A stretch of DNA of 20,000 nucleotides from Cristatella mucedo (lineage: Eukaryota; Bryozoa; Phylactolaemata; Cristatellidae), in the NCBI GenBank assembly GCA_009760855.2, contig WPIO01000040.1, positions 1,602,501-1,622,500 on the forward strand, in the 5' to 3' direction. Positions 1-9,567 of this stretch are shown piece after piece. Both the position numbers and the translations under genes were made by a program. Numbering within the stretch: the first letter of the stretch is position 1; the number at the start of each line of letters is the position of its first letter. The notes under the pieces were generated by a model. It searched no databases. It was not told the DNA's origin and worked only from the letters and a program-made list of their open reading frames with translations.

Positions 1-110
1 TCGTGCAGATTCAAAAGGAGATATGCTGGCAGAGCCAATCTTGAGCATCAGTCTTTCCAATTTCTGAATCACACTTGGTTTGCCCATAACTATAGAATGA
101 AAAGGTCTCT
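1..110 (-). mobile_element. CR1/L2-like non-LTR retrotransposon fragment, copy A, cut by window edge
   Basis: The reverse complement of the first ~40 bases matches the + strand copy at about 4720-4750: both read through GGCTCTGCCAGCATATCTC and end in a GCACG block. This is the part of the element just before the 'LGV' segment of the reverse-transcriptase ORF. The rest of the copy would lie to the left of the window. How far it extends to the right (perhaps ~110) is uncertain because the comparison copy becomes dissimilar. The family name is inferred from translated motifs in the longer copies. Confidence 0.5.
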
Positions 111-130
111 AACCCTAATCGTAAGGAGAT

Positions 131-580
131 GGGTTACTATGCAAGAGAGATAATGAATTGACTAGGATGAAGGACAAGATTTTGCAGCAGACCTTACTCG
201 GCGAAGTTGATGCTAGCACCTCGTATGTTATGAAACCTGTGTCTTGGCTGCAGCTCTGCCAAGTCAAGAAAACCGAGTAGTGGTCGCTACTCGGCAGAAT
301 TTTCTACAGTGCATGTGCTTAGGTTAAATGGCTTCCGCTGAGTATTCGTTTCGTTAGCGACCACGTGACGCCAGCGATTGCGTGACTTCATCAAGTGCTG
401 CAAAGAAAATGTGCTCAGATGCTTCGCTAAGTCAAGATGGTGGTCAGAGAAGTAGCAAGTACAAATGTAGCTTAATATATGCAGTATTGATCAAAAGCGA
501 TCTTGATCGCCAAACCATGGGTAAGCTGCTTGATAAGAAAAGTCACGTGAATTCGTAGGCTTGTCCGCGACGCGACCGCC
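131..580. other. intergenic, no supported gene
   Basis: No coding frame with recognisable content. The only structure seen is a small perfect inverted repeat, CCGAGTAG / CTACTCGG (273-280 and 287-294, 6-base loop), and several CACGTG-type E-box hexamers. Probably old repeat-derived sequence. Confidence 0.4.
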
Positions 581-628
581 GCGACTGCACCACACTGCAC
601 CACGCGACTGCACCACGCGACTGCACCG
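581..628. repeat. short tandem repeat, unit about 13 bp
   Basis: Three to four imperfect copies of a GCGACTGCACCAC unit in direct array. It lies just upstream of retrotransposon copy B. Confidence 0.75.
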
Positions 629-689
629 CTCCCTCTCGCTCGTCGCTCTCGCGGCTTCCAATCGAGCAGCTTCCGCCGACTGCGAGCGT

Positions 690-1115
690 CTGTCGCTCAC
701 TTTCAGGCCCCGTTCATTCTCTTGCTTCGGCCACGAACTTCCGAACACGAACTTCTCTAATCGGTCTCCGCATCGTAACCTCCGGCTCCGAGCTGTTCTA
801 GAGCTGCTGCGGGCGGCGTCTCGGCGCGCCTCCAGGTAATACGCTCCCAAAGCCCAGAACTCGCCTCCGACTGACATCGTGACATCCCTCGATTTGACGA
901 CATTCAAAAGAAGTTGTAAATTCTTCTGTTGCCCACAGCATTTGCTCTGTCCGTGCGAATTGTTCTTCGTGTACTCTTGCGTACAGCCACTGAGCGTGTG
1001 TGTCACTAAATAATCGACACGGCTTCCTGTCCAGCGCAGCTGTGCTGCGTGAAGAGCCTAGAAAGAGATTTAGTTCTCTCGTACATTGCTAGGCAAATAT
1101 CGTATCGTCATTACC
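690..1115 (+). mobile_element. CR1/L2-like non-LTR retrotransposon fragment, copy B
   Basis: Sequence from the CACTTTCAGG block (about 697) onward parallels copy E (5100 onward). The decayed frame reads APKARNSPPTDIVTSLDL then TTFKRSCKFF, equivalent to the C-terminal tail (NSLP...TFKxKLKxHLF) of CR1/L2-type ORF2 proteins. The 3' end carries the shared block GCCTAGAAAGAGATT (about 1056) also present in copies D and E, but lacks a clean ATT tail. Stops and frameshifts make it a dead relic. Family assignment at clade level is an inference from motifs. Confidence 0.65.
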
Positions 1116-1156
1116 ACATCGTAGAGCTATGAGCTGTGCATATGTATGTCCTTATG

Positions 1157-1158
<2 letters not shown>

Positions 1159-1235
<77 letters not shown>
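1159..1235. repeat. (AT)n microsatellite, about 38 units
   Basis: An uninterrupted AT dinucleotide run read directly in the sequence. An apparent poly-Tyr/Ile frame across it is an artefact. Confidence 0.99.
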
Positions 1236-1236
<1 letters not shown>

Positions 1237-1839
1237 TATTTTTCAGCCCATCAAGTGTGACAGGAAAATTTTGACTCTCGCAACGGTCGCACTTCTGCTT
1301 TGTCCTCAGTCTCTCTCTCTCCGGCACGTTGTTGCTGGCCAAAACGACTCTTTCCGTCATCTTCCAGAACGTTCTAGGAGCGTTCAGCAGCCTCCCGCCT
1401 CTCCTCTCGCCTCTCCTCTTCAGTGCGTTGTCGCTGGCGTCGTGGTTGAACTCTCTTTCCTTTCGCTCGTTTTCCCTTTCAGGATATCGATTGATATTCG
1501 TTAAAAAAAAAAGTACTCTGTCTGTGAATTTAAACTCTAGCACAAATTCAAAGCCATTGCCGACGAAACTAGTTTACACGGTGCAGCAGCAGTAGCGGCA
1601 GCGCAAATTGAAAGCCCACTTTACGTAAACGCGGCGGCTTTCAAATATGCCAGCTCAGCTGGTCCGAGTAGATAAGCGCCTATCGCCGGAAGCGCCCACT
1701 CCGGCGACTGCGATTGAGGTCATAGTGCAAGAGCTTGAGCTGCTGCTGGCGGTGCGGCCACACTTCGAGCGACCCATTCATAGCGATCGCGATCGCGATC
1801 GTTGCCGACGGAGCCACGATCAAAGTGATGAGCAGTAAC
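1236..1839. other. intergenic, no supported gene
   Basis: CT-rich and mixed sequence. Contains a short (GCGATC)3 palindromic array at about 1785-1801 and a poly-A run near 1503. Short open frames here (60-90 codons) show no domain. Confidence 0.4.
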
Positions 1840-2640
1840 GCGCACGGCGCGTGAGTGCACAAAGGACAAATCGCGAGGACCCTCCAAATGCCGCCAGATA
1901 CAGCTGCGCTTCTAGCTTATCTTCAAGTGTCTTCAAGTCAGGGGGTGTCGTGACGTCAGTCGAAAGCTAGTTCCTGGCCCTGTGAACTGTCTACGAAGTA
2001 GAAGAACGGTCTCCAAGGGGTTTGAGGCTAGTTCGAGGCAAAGCTAATCGATTTGAGTCAGAAAATCGGGCGATACGATGCTAAGACTGGTGAGGGAGTA
2101 GTTCTGTTAGGTAGGCTGGAGCAATGGAGAATGGAGGAACCTGAAATTGAGCGATGGAACATCGATGTCGATGCGCTGCTTGATCGGGAGTAAGTGCGGG
2201 TCTGCTAGAAGTGGCGTAGAGATGTGGTAACTGTACAGCTCACGACAGACAAGCCTCGTGGCTGAGTCTTTTCACCACTGTAAGAGCCTGATTGCATAGG
2301 ACAGGAGACCTGCAAGCAGTGGTCGAGACGGGATGTCACAAATGCACGGATCAATGTAGAGCCTAACCCGTGTTATTCTTGTTGTTTACCAAGCACGTTA
2401 CCACTCACTATTCAATCATGTTTCCTTTGCAGCAAATGTGAAGCGCCTAGAAAGAGATTGGTCTCTGAGGGCGCTTTATCAAGCGTAATATTATTATTAT
2501 AGACGCGTATCCCTGCCTAAGCAGGTCCGAGTTTTGCGTGCTACGTAGCCGAAAGTAGGCAGACTTGACTGCGAAGCTAATGTGGTCGTCTAGCGATAGG
2601 TCACTCTGAAACAGGACACCCAGATTTCGTGCAGAAATAT
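1840..2640 (-). mobile_element. CR1/L2-like non-LTR retrotransposon fragment, copy C, split by copy D
   Basis: Read on the minus strand, 2640-2501 matches the 'LGV..F.SDLS' part of copy E (4748-4870). About 2358-1840 then matches 4890-5370 of copy E, including a TSRLD block, the region equivalent to LHWLPVKQRIDF, PRTSLKPLGD and LSTDVTTPPDLKTLEDKL. The two halves are separated by a + strand insertion (copy D), so this copy is older. Multiple in-frame stops show it is inactive. The 3' terminus near 1840 is approximate. Confidence 0.75.
2360..2500 (+). mobile_element. 5'-truncated 3' end of the same retrotransposon family, copy D, nested in copy C
   Basis: About 140 bp corresponding to the 3' noncoding end of copy E (5450-5590). 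Shared blocks are TTGTTTACCAAGCA, CCTTTGCAGCAAATGT, GCCTAGAAAGAGATTG and an ATTATTATT tail at 2489-2500. The surrounding sequence is copy C in the opposite direction and becomes continuous if this piece is removed. A TAGA tetranucleotide at both junctions (2357-2360 and 2500-2503) may be a short target-site duplication. Severe 5' truncation is typical of target-primed reverse transcription. Confidence 0.8.
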
Positions 2641-3507
2641 GTATTTACACGTGTAACTGCATGGATACGCAGTGCAGGAATAAATACTGTACGAGACCGG
2701 TGCGACACTAAGATATATTTTGAAACTCAGCAAGTTTGAAACTCAGCTGGTAGACTGCTTTACACGGTGTGCTGCTACAATCTTTTTGCAGCATGCACGA
2801 TCTCGGTCACGATTTCCAGCTCATCATTCCACTCGCCTCACCCGTCCAAATATACTCCCGAATCGACTGAATTCCGAGCGACGAGGACTGTTGTCCGCCC
2901 GCTCCACCACGCTTTACATCTCTGCGACTCCAGCTATCGGAGCCAGCGACGGGACCCGTCGGCCCCGTCGCCGTCGGTTCACTTGCATGGGTGGGTAATT
3001 CCTACCCGGCGAGGATAGGAATTATAGCGAGCGAATAATGGCGTCCTCTCGGCGAAGAACTAGCGGAAGCGGCGGCGCGATGTTGAGGCGTGACCGGTCG
3101 CCGATAAGCGACGATCGCCCAATAGATAAACCCAACGCACGCACGACACGCTCCGTACGTACGTGACAGGTGTCCGAGGGAAAAGTAAACGCTGCGTCCG
3201 CGGACTGCAGCTTGCAGGTGCAATTCTTTAGCGTCTGCCGCTGGCCTGCCGTCGCCGCGGTCGCTCAGTAGGTCGGCGGCCGTCGGAAAAATGTCGCGAT
3301 ACGCGTCCCGTCGCACGTGCGACTGTGCCCTGCTGGCGATAGCTTCCGGCATCTACCTTCTGGTGCCCTGCTTCCGGTGCCGTGGTTCCGGCGCCCTGCT
3401 GAAGATAGCTGTCATATTGTCGTCGCTGGTCCGCTCTCGCGTGAGGGAGGACCTCTTGTTGCGGCAGTGAGCGAGACCTCTGGAAAAATGCTCACTTGCT
3501 CCTCGGC
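2641..3507. other. intergenic, no supported gene
   Basis: No recognisable coding domain or transposon. GC rises towards 3000-3480 and the segment contains repeated TTCCGG motifs (about 3344, 3372, 3388). The open frames here, including a minus-strand one of 116 codons, lack recognisable content. Confidence 0.35.
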
Positions 3508-3766
3508 GATTTGAACGGCAACTTGAATCTCTGAGGCTGCAGGGACCGTAAAAAAATTAAAATACTACCTGATTAAATAGCTTCTTTTTGTATAGTGGTA
3601 GAAGAGCCTTAAAGGCTGTCTCCGGCGCTTGCAGCGGCCACAACGAATCGCCCACCTCGTGATTCGAACCCGAGACCTCGGCGACGAGGTCATGAAAAGC
3701 AGCCGCTTTACCTAGTGAGTTTAGATTTGAACGGCGATTTGAAACTTTGAGGCCGCTGAGACCGTA
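3508..3766. repeat. pair of 43-bp diverged direct repeats flanking a SINE
   Basis: Positions 3508-3550 and 3724-3766 both begin GATTTGAACGGC and end GACCGTA, with about 80% identity by eye over 43 bases, spaced 216 bp apart. The interval between them is occupied by the tRNA-derived SINE. They are too long and too diverged for an ordinary SINE target-site duplication, so an older tandem duplication is more likely. Confidence 0.7.
3551..3722 (-). mobile_element. tRNA-derived SINE
   Basis: On the minus strand, starting at about 3715, the sequence reads like a tRNA body. An A-box-like TAGGTAAAGCGGCTGC is followed, some 35 bases later, by a B-box GGTTCGAATCA (plus-strand TGATTCGAACC, 3661-3671) within a T-arm-like stem. 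A non-tRNA body and an A/T-rich tail (3551-3600) follow. Total length of about 170 bp and the internal RNA polymerase III promoter elements fit a tRNA-derived SINE. The anticodon arm does not fold well, so it is not a working tRNA gene. Confidence 0.65.
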
Positions 3767-4149
3767 CTGCCGGCCCTCTGGAACGAGGGATTTTCCTCGA
3801 ATGAACCCTCGACGCCGTTTCCTTTTTCAGTCTACTTTTATCCAGCCTCTCGCGCTGTACTCGTAGAAATGAGAATGGGTTCGAAGCTGAACTGTTGTAC
3901 ACCTGAAGAGAAGTTAATCTCATTCTTTAAGGCGTTTCACCTTCGCTCTAGGGCCGCTCGCTGTAAGCTTGCTGCGCTGCAAGGTAAGGCGGTCACCACT
4001 GCGATCGACGGCCGGCGGAGTCGGTCGCTCTGGCGCGCAGCGATCGCAGCTGGCGGTACAGGAAAAAGTGTCCCCTTCGCGTTCCCTTCGAGCTCCTGCT
4101 TGCGTTCGTTCATGCGTGCGTTCTCGGCAGTCAATCGGACGCGTCCTGA
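3767..4149. other. intergenic, no supported gene
   Basis: Overlapping open frames occur on both strands with no recognisable domain. A donor-like AAGGTAAGG occurs at about 3980 but no exon can be supported. Confidence 0.35.
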
Positions 4150-4181
4150 GGGAAGGAAGGAAGGAAGAAAGGAAGGAAGGA
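4150..4181. repeat. (GGAA)n microsatellite
   Basis: A short GGAA tetranucleotide array with one interruption. Confidence 0.95.
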
Positions 4182-4265
4182 GCCCATTCCGACTCCTACA
4201 CCTCCACTCATGTCAGCGAGTTTTTTTTAATCCTTTCGATTGCTAAGGGATTGGGCAACGAGTGA

Positions 4266-4699
<434 letters not shown>

Positions 4700-5595
4700 G
4701 GAGCGGATCTCGTCGGCTCTGCCAGCATATCTCTTGTTGAATCAGCACGGGATCTGGGTGTCATGTTCCAAAGTGACCTTTCATCGGGCGACAACATCAG
4801 CTCCACAGTCAAGTCGGCCTTCTCTCAGATACGTAACCTAGCTAAAAATGCGTGCATGCTTAGACGGGGATGCCACATTTAAATCGTTCCGTGCATTGTG
4901 GCATTGTGACATCACGTCTTGACTTCTGAAACTCACTGCTTGCTGGTCTACCGACCTGTGCACTGCGGCTCTCACAGCCGGTGCAAAACTCGGCAGCTAT
5001 GCTTGTCTGCCGTGAGCGATGCAGTTGCCACATCGCAACACCTCTTCCTACCTGCACTGGCTCCCAGTCAAGCAATTCATCGACTTTAAGGTTTAGTCAC
5101 TCACTTTCAGGTCCCTTCATCCTTTGGCTCCAGCCCACCTATCAGATCTACTGACTCACCAGGACAAGCATCGTGCCGCCCGCTGTTCGGAATCTAAGCG
5201 TTTACCTGCACCTCGTACGAACCTCAAATCCTTCGGAGACCAGACGTGCCTTTAGTTCGTATGCTACCAAAGCCTCGAACTCATTCCCGACCTACGTCAC
5301 TACATCTCCTGACTTGTCCACATTTAAAGAGAAACTAAAAATGCATCTATTTATCGGGTCGATGTGATTCGTCCTCTACGTGGTTATGTGTGCTGACACC
5401 GTGCACGCTGCCACTAACCACATTTGCACGGTGACCCTCTGCATCTCACCCTTAACCATGTTATTCATGTTGTTTACCAAGCATGCTACCACTCACCATT
5501 CAATCGAGTTTCCCTTTGCAGCAAATGTAAAGTGCCTAGAAAGAGATTGAGTTCTCTGAGGACGCTTTATCTAATGCATTATTATTATTACTATT
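4700..5595 (+). mobile_element. CR1/L2-like non-LTR retrotransposon, 3' part, copy E (most complete in window)
   Basis: The decayed translation gives, in order: SARDLGVMFQSDLSS (from about 4745) and KSAFSQIRNLAKNA, equivalent to the end of the reverse-transcriptase/thumb region; TSRLDF.NSLLAGLPT (about 4908), the LDYCN-type motif; LHWLPVKQFIDFK (about 5052); PRTNLKSFGDQ (about 5213); and STFKEKLKMHLF (about 5318). These are C-terminal ORF2 signatures of the CR1/L2/Jockey group. A 3' noncoding end with GCCTAGAAAGAGATT and an ATTATTATTA tail (about 5579-5590) follows, which suits CR1/L2 elements that end in microsatellite-like repeats. Frameshifts and stops show it is inactive. It lacks the endonuclease and most of the polymerase, so it is 5'-truncated. 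Confidence 0.82.
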
Positions 5596-6360
5596 CCCTC
5601 GCCAAATCTCGTCGCGGATCTCATCTCGCAAAATTAATAAATAAGTATTAAATAGCAGTAATGAATAAATAAGAAATATAATAAAATACTAATGAAAATA
5701 ATAGATACAAATCCGTCGAAGCGGCGTAGCACCTCTCGCTGCCTGCACGCTGCCTCTCCGGATGACATCAGCGTCCGACGACTTGAATCGCGGCCGCCGG
5801 AAGCCCTTTCTTTGAATATCGCCGTAATTCGACCGCGAAACAACTGCCGCTTCAGGTGCCCGTCTCAGAGCTGAGCGCTCCATTGTCTGCGAGCACGGCG
5901 AGGTCGTATCCAGATACCTTTGCATGCCATGCCCTTCGATGGCCCGGACGACGCTGCTAAATTTGGCGAACTGACTTCTCCAAAGACCAGGTAGCCGCAA
6001 TGCTGATGACTTAACTCGACCTATTCCACTCTGGGACCTGCCGCCGATATGGTGTCGGGGTGCGACCGACCTGCGCTCGCTCGCTGTACTCGTACGCTTG
6101 CGTCCTCCCCTCCCATCCCCTCCCCCGCCTCTCTGCGCCGCCGCGCCGCACGCAGCTGCAGCGGTTCGCTGGCGAGAGCGTGGACTGCTTCCGGCGGCCC
6201 CTGCGAACGGCATCAAACTTGCTTGCTGCCCGCGTCGAGGCGGCGCTCCGGAGAGGCACAGCGGTCCGCATTTAGTCGTTATTTATCCAGCGACGAGGCG
6301 TCGACAGACATCCAGCTCGCGAAGCGAACGACGTGCGTCGTGCACCGCACCTTAGGATAC
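5596..6360. other. intergenic, no supported gene
   Basis: A-rich to about 5715, then GC-rich. A 175-codon minus-strand frame spans 5689-6216, but its N-terminal part is low-complexity Ala/Gly/Arg and no domain is recognised. I do not call it a gene. Confidence 0.35.
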
Positions 6361-6505
6361 TCTATATTATAATTATCATATATATTATATTATATATATG
6401 ATATATAATATAATATATTATCAAGTATATTATACATATTATAATATACAATACAATATATATACTATAAATAATATGGTATAAAATAATATATATATAT
6501 ATACT
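6361..6505. repeat. AT-rich palindromic block
   Basis: Almost pure A/T for about 145 bases. It includes a perfect 18-bp inverted repeat (arms 6380-6397 and 6401-6418, 3-base loop ATG) plus further imperfect AT palindromes. The block could extrude as a cruciform. It may be a decayed microsatellite or the tip of an AT-rich element. Confidence 0.85.
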
Positions 6506-6629
6506 TAGGATACTTTAAATACATAAAGAGTATTGCATAAAGAGCGGTAAGACGCCGTTCTCAATGGCGAGCGAAAGATGGTGGCAACTGTAGCTGACTT
6601 CAACAACGACGTCATTGATTCCAGGCACG

Positions 6630-6688
6630 CCCTCTCTCCCTCTCCTCTCTCTTTTCTCTCGGTCTACTCTCGCTCCCTCCCTCTCTCT

Positions 6689-6776
<88 letters not shown>

Positions 6777-6882
6777 TCTCTCTCTCTCTCTCTCTCTCCT
6801 TCTCTCTCTCTCTCCTTCTCTCTCTCTCTCCTTCTCTCTTGCTCACCTTAATTTGTCTCTCTCCCCATCTCTCCCACTCAGT
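6630..6882. repeat. long interrupted (CT)n pyrimidine tract
   Basis: More than 200 bases of nearly pure C/T on the + strand, with the densest CT run at about 6683-6840. It ends in CCCACTCAG (CAG at 6879-6881), which resembles a 3' splice site. The Ser/Leu reading frames over it are artefacts of the repeat. Confidence 0.97.
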
Positions 6883-7399
6883 CTGACGGCTACTTTATAT
6901 CGCCTATCTGTCTATTATATCTATCTGTACATTATCTATCCATCGCTTCTCTCCGTTCTGTTCTTTCTTTGTCTCTGCCACTTTTATGCATTCGCTATTT
7001 TCTCTTACAATTCCGTCTCTCACGCAGAGTCTCGCTATCTGTCTGCCGTGCATACAGTAATTACTGTACGGATGCGTACAGATAGACTGCCGTCGTCAGG
7101 CGCCATTACCGTTTCACACGATTGAACTCTTAGGAAGTTGGTGGGTTGGTGGCTACCAAACCACAAGCGAGAGGACGCTTCCGCAGATACCTGCGGGCGC
7201 TGCTGAGGTCAGAGGAAACCGCTGGCTTGACTCATCACTGGCCGGAAGCCGATCGGAAGCAGCGCAACGGCGGAAGAGCTGGTAGCCACGACTCAGCTGT
7301 AGCGTAAAGGCGAAATGTCTCGTTACGACATAGTGCGAGTCACCATACTGATGTTCTCGTAGCATAGCTACACCCTTTCATAAGTTGACCGGTCGTGTT
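6883..7399. other. intergenic, no supported gene
   Basis: CT- and AT-rich at first, then mixed. Contains a perfect 16-bp palindrome TACAGTAATTACTGTA at 7053-7068 and a CCGGAAG ETS-type core at 7242-7248. No coding content recognised. Confidence 0.4.
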
Positions 7400-7701
7400 A
7401 ATACGAATAATAAAAATGTATGTTTATAGAACGAAGTAAAAGAACTAAATCTGCTTTAGTCACTTTACATACTCAGGAAAGAAAGCATGCCAATTCTTCC
7501 GCGGTAAAACTCACAATTCTGAGACCGCCAAAGCGCCACACGACGGACACCGTGTCACGTGATCACGCGAGCAGAACAAAGGCTGCGCGGAACGTGGGTG
7601 GGTTGTTGTTAGCTTCTTTTTAAATGTCAAGTCAGGGAACGTCGCGACGTCAGTCGAGAATGATTTCCCCGGCTTTGGGAGCTGACGGTAGGAGCTGACG
7701 G

Positions 7702-7738
<37 letters not shown>

Positions 7739-8320
7739 TCCTTAGGATTTGAGATTAGCTGGAAGCGCGCGCACACCGGACGTGTCTACACAGTCGGCTG
7801 AGTGGGCGAGCGTGGAGCGACAGCGAGCGGCCAGAGTTATCGGGGCATGCAAACCGCCGACGGCTCGACCATCGAATGATTTAGATTTTGCATAATGACG
7901 CGGATGAGACGACGATGCAGCCAATGAGTGGTTAGTGTAAGAGCGGAAGCGCCGGGGCGAAGCCGAGGCGTCGGATGCGCGCGCGACCCTGGCAAGCTGA
8001 CCTCCGCTCGAAGTCGATTCCATGCTCGATAGGGGAGCTGGCGAAGTAAAGATGGACGCGGTGGGGTTCGCGGCAGCTGCGCCGTTTACGATAGACGAGA
8101 CGAGAGCCGCTGAGTGCTGCACCAGCTGCTGACGATTAAGGCCACAGGCCGGAAGTACTGAATCGTGGGATTTGCAATAATCAAGACGCGGTGCCACAAG
8201 AGTGCTGCCACACACCCCCCCCCCGAGCGCGTAGCGGTTGGTCACCAATGCACAAGTTCCACTTGTGGAAGCCATACGTAGTACGCATATTTTGACGAGC
8301 GCGAAAAAGACGCCCGTGCA
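7400..8320 (-). mobile_element. CR1/L2-like non-LTR retrotransposon fragment, copy F
   Basis: Read on the minus strand, the order of motifs matches copy E. VAPRLDYCKSHDSVLPA (LDYC codons lie around 8174-8189) and QQLVQHSAALV come first. A decayed middle ends in LPANLKS, then LPKPGKSFSTDVATFPDL, TFKKKLTTTH, and a 3' end containing ATGTAAAGTG (about 7470). An A/T-rich tail with TTATTATT (about 7405) closes the copy. A (CT)n tract (7706-7737) interrupts it after the NLKS motif. The copy is degenerate, and its 5' limit near 8320 is approximate. Confidence 0.7.
7706..7737. repeat. (CT)n microsatellite inside retrotransposon copy F
   Basis: CT run on the + strand followed by CACTCCTTAG. It falls where copies C and E have a short non-repetitive segment, so it grew after insertion of the element. 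Confidence 0.95.
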
Positions 8321-8624
8321 TTTGCGCGCGATTTGCAGGCAAAGGACGCGTTAGCTGGAGCTTAGCGGGTGAATTTTGGTCAACTGAGTCCTGTACAGGT
8401 AAGCGTGTAAGGCACAGGTGCACACAAAAAAAGACAAGTTCGCTGGGGCGCAGGAAAAGATGAGCAGGATGGTGCAGGTGTCTCTTAATCTGCGGCTTAA
8501 ATAATTACAAGTCAATGCAGGCGGCGACAGTGGCCGAAAGCCACAAGTACCAGACTTTCGGTGCAGTCGAGCTGAACAGGCCTCCTAACGTCAAATGAAT
8601 TCAATTCCGTGCGAGGGATGGCGA
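8321..8624. other. transition into GC-rich domain, no supported gene
   Basis: No recognisable transposon or coding domain. A strong splice-donor-like sequence, ACAGGTAAGC, lies at about 8395-8404, but no exon evidence accompanies it. Confidence 0.35.
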
Positions 8625-8700
8625 GACGACCGGAAGCCGAACGGTGGGCGGTACGAGAGCACGTGACCGGAAGCCGAGCAGCGGGCGGTGAGTGAGAGCA
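8625..8700. repeat. two-copy 37-bp tandem repeat carrying CCGGAAG cores
   Basis: Two units share GACCGGAAGCCGA, then GGGCGGT and GAGAGCAC, with the CCGGAAG cores at 8630-8636 and 8667-8673. CCGGAAG is the classic ETS-family core. Another exact CCGGAAGT occurs at 8149-8156. Confidence 0.75.
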
Positions 8701-8718
8701 CTTGACTGCAGGAGTTAC

Positions 8719-8730
8719 GGGGGGGGGGGG
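8719..8730. repeat. G12 homopolymer
   Basis: Twelve consecutive G. Similar runs of 10-13 occur at 8215-8224 (C), 12410-12420 (G), 15356-15367 (C), 15501-15510 (G), 19476-19488 (G) and 19717-19729 (G). Confidence 0.9.
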
Positions 8731-9232
8731 TCGGATAGGCAGGCTGGTGACTCAAGCGGCTGAGGCGATCGCACTCCAAACAGAGGATATATTTCTAATT
8801 CGGTTCGATTCTTGATTGGGAGCCAGAGAAGAAGCTCCGGCAGACAGACAGACAGAAGCTGCGGCACTTGGCAGCCGCTCCTGCGTCCGCGACAGAGAGC
8901 CGAAAGAAGAAGAGAAGAAGCTCGGCAGCTGCAGACGATCGACGTCGCGCGCCTCGCGCGAGTCCTGAGTAAAAGAGGATTGCAGCACGAGAAAGACGAT
9001 CGATCAGGATCTAGAGTCTTCGCGCGTGCGCGATCGTCCAAAGTCGGCGGCCATCGGAAGCGGATTGGGCGGGTTGGTTCGGCTGGACCGAGAAAGAACG
9101 CGCACCCGCCGCGATGGCTCGGCCTTGAACCTTCAGTCCTCGGACGCTCGAGGGCTTCGCCGACCGACCGCTCGATCCACTTTGAAGGCTTCGAACTTCC
9201 GACTCGCGGACATCAAGTCCCGGCGTGTGTCA

Positions 9233-9287
9233 GCGCGTCGGACAGCGTCAGTCCGACAGACAGCGAGTCCTCGCGCGTCGGACAGCG
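9233..9287. repeat. direct repeat of a 15-mer
   Basis: GCGCGTCGGACAGCG occurs at 9233-9247 and 9273-9287. A partial inverted copy lies between them (GTCGGAC / GTCCGAC). Confidence 0.7.
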
Positions 9288-9535
9288 AGCGTCGCGCGCT
9301 ATCGGATCGCAGCTGCGAAATGTGCTATCGTAAAGTGTGCAAATGCGCGCGCGCGGATAAAAGTGGACCGCAGAGCTGAGGGAACCGCGACGGCGCCGCC
9401 ACTCCAGCGCCGCCGCCGTTGCTTCGCCGAGCGCCAGCGCTACCGCTACGCCGCCCGAACGTCTCGGCGAAGCCGTCGGCGGGAGTGGTTCGCTCGCACG
9501 GAAAATCGGCGGCGGCTTCGCGCAGACGTCGAGTC

Positions 9536-9567
9536 GACTGCGCCCCTTAGGAGGGAGGGGCGCAGTC
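9536..9567. repeat. perfect 11-bp inverted repeat, 10-base loop
   Basis: Arms GACTGCGCCCC (9536-9546) and GGGGCGCAGTC (9557-9567). One further T-A pair extends the stem inward. Confidence 0.85.

Noticed and set aside
104-122. CTAACCCTAA resembling telomeric repeat
   Set aside because: There is only about one and a half units and no array.
3600-3722. Possible functional tRNA gene (minus strand)
   Set aside because: A- and B-box-like elements are present, but the anticodon arm and acceptor stem do not pair properly and a SINE body follows.
3508-3766. 43-bp direct repeats as LTRs or target-site duplication
   Set aside because: They are too short for LTRs, too long and diverged for a recent target-site duplication, and no retroelement proteins lie between them.
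5689-6216. 175-codon minus-strand frame
   Set aside because: The C-terminal half has ordinary composition but no recognised family, and the N-terminal half is low complexity. There is no splice or promoter evidence.
9356-9363. GATAAAAG as a TATA box
   Set aside because: It is a non-consensus match with no initiator at the right distance. Kept only as a remark.
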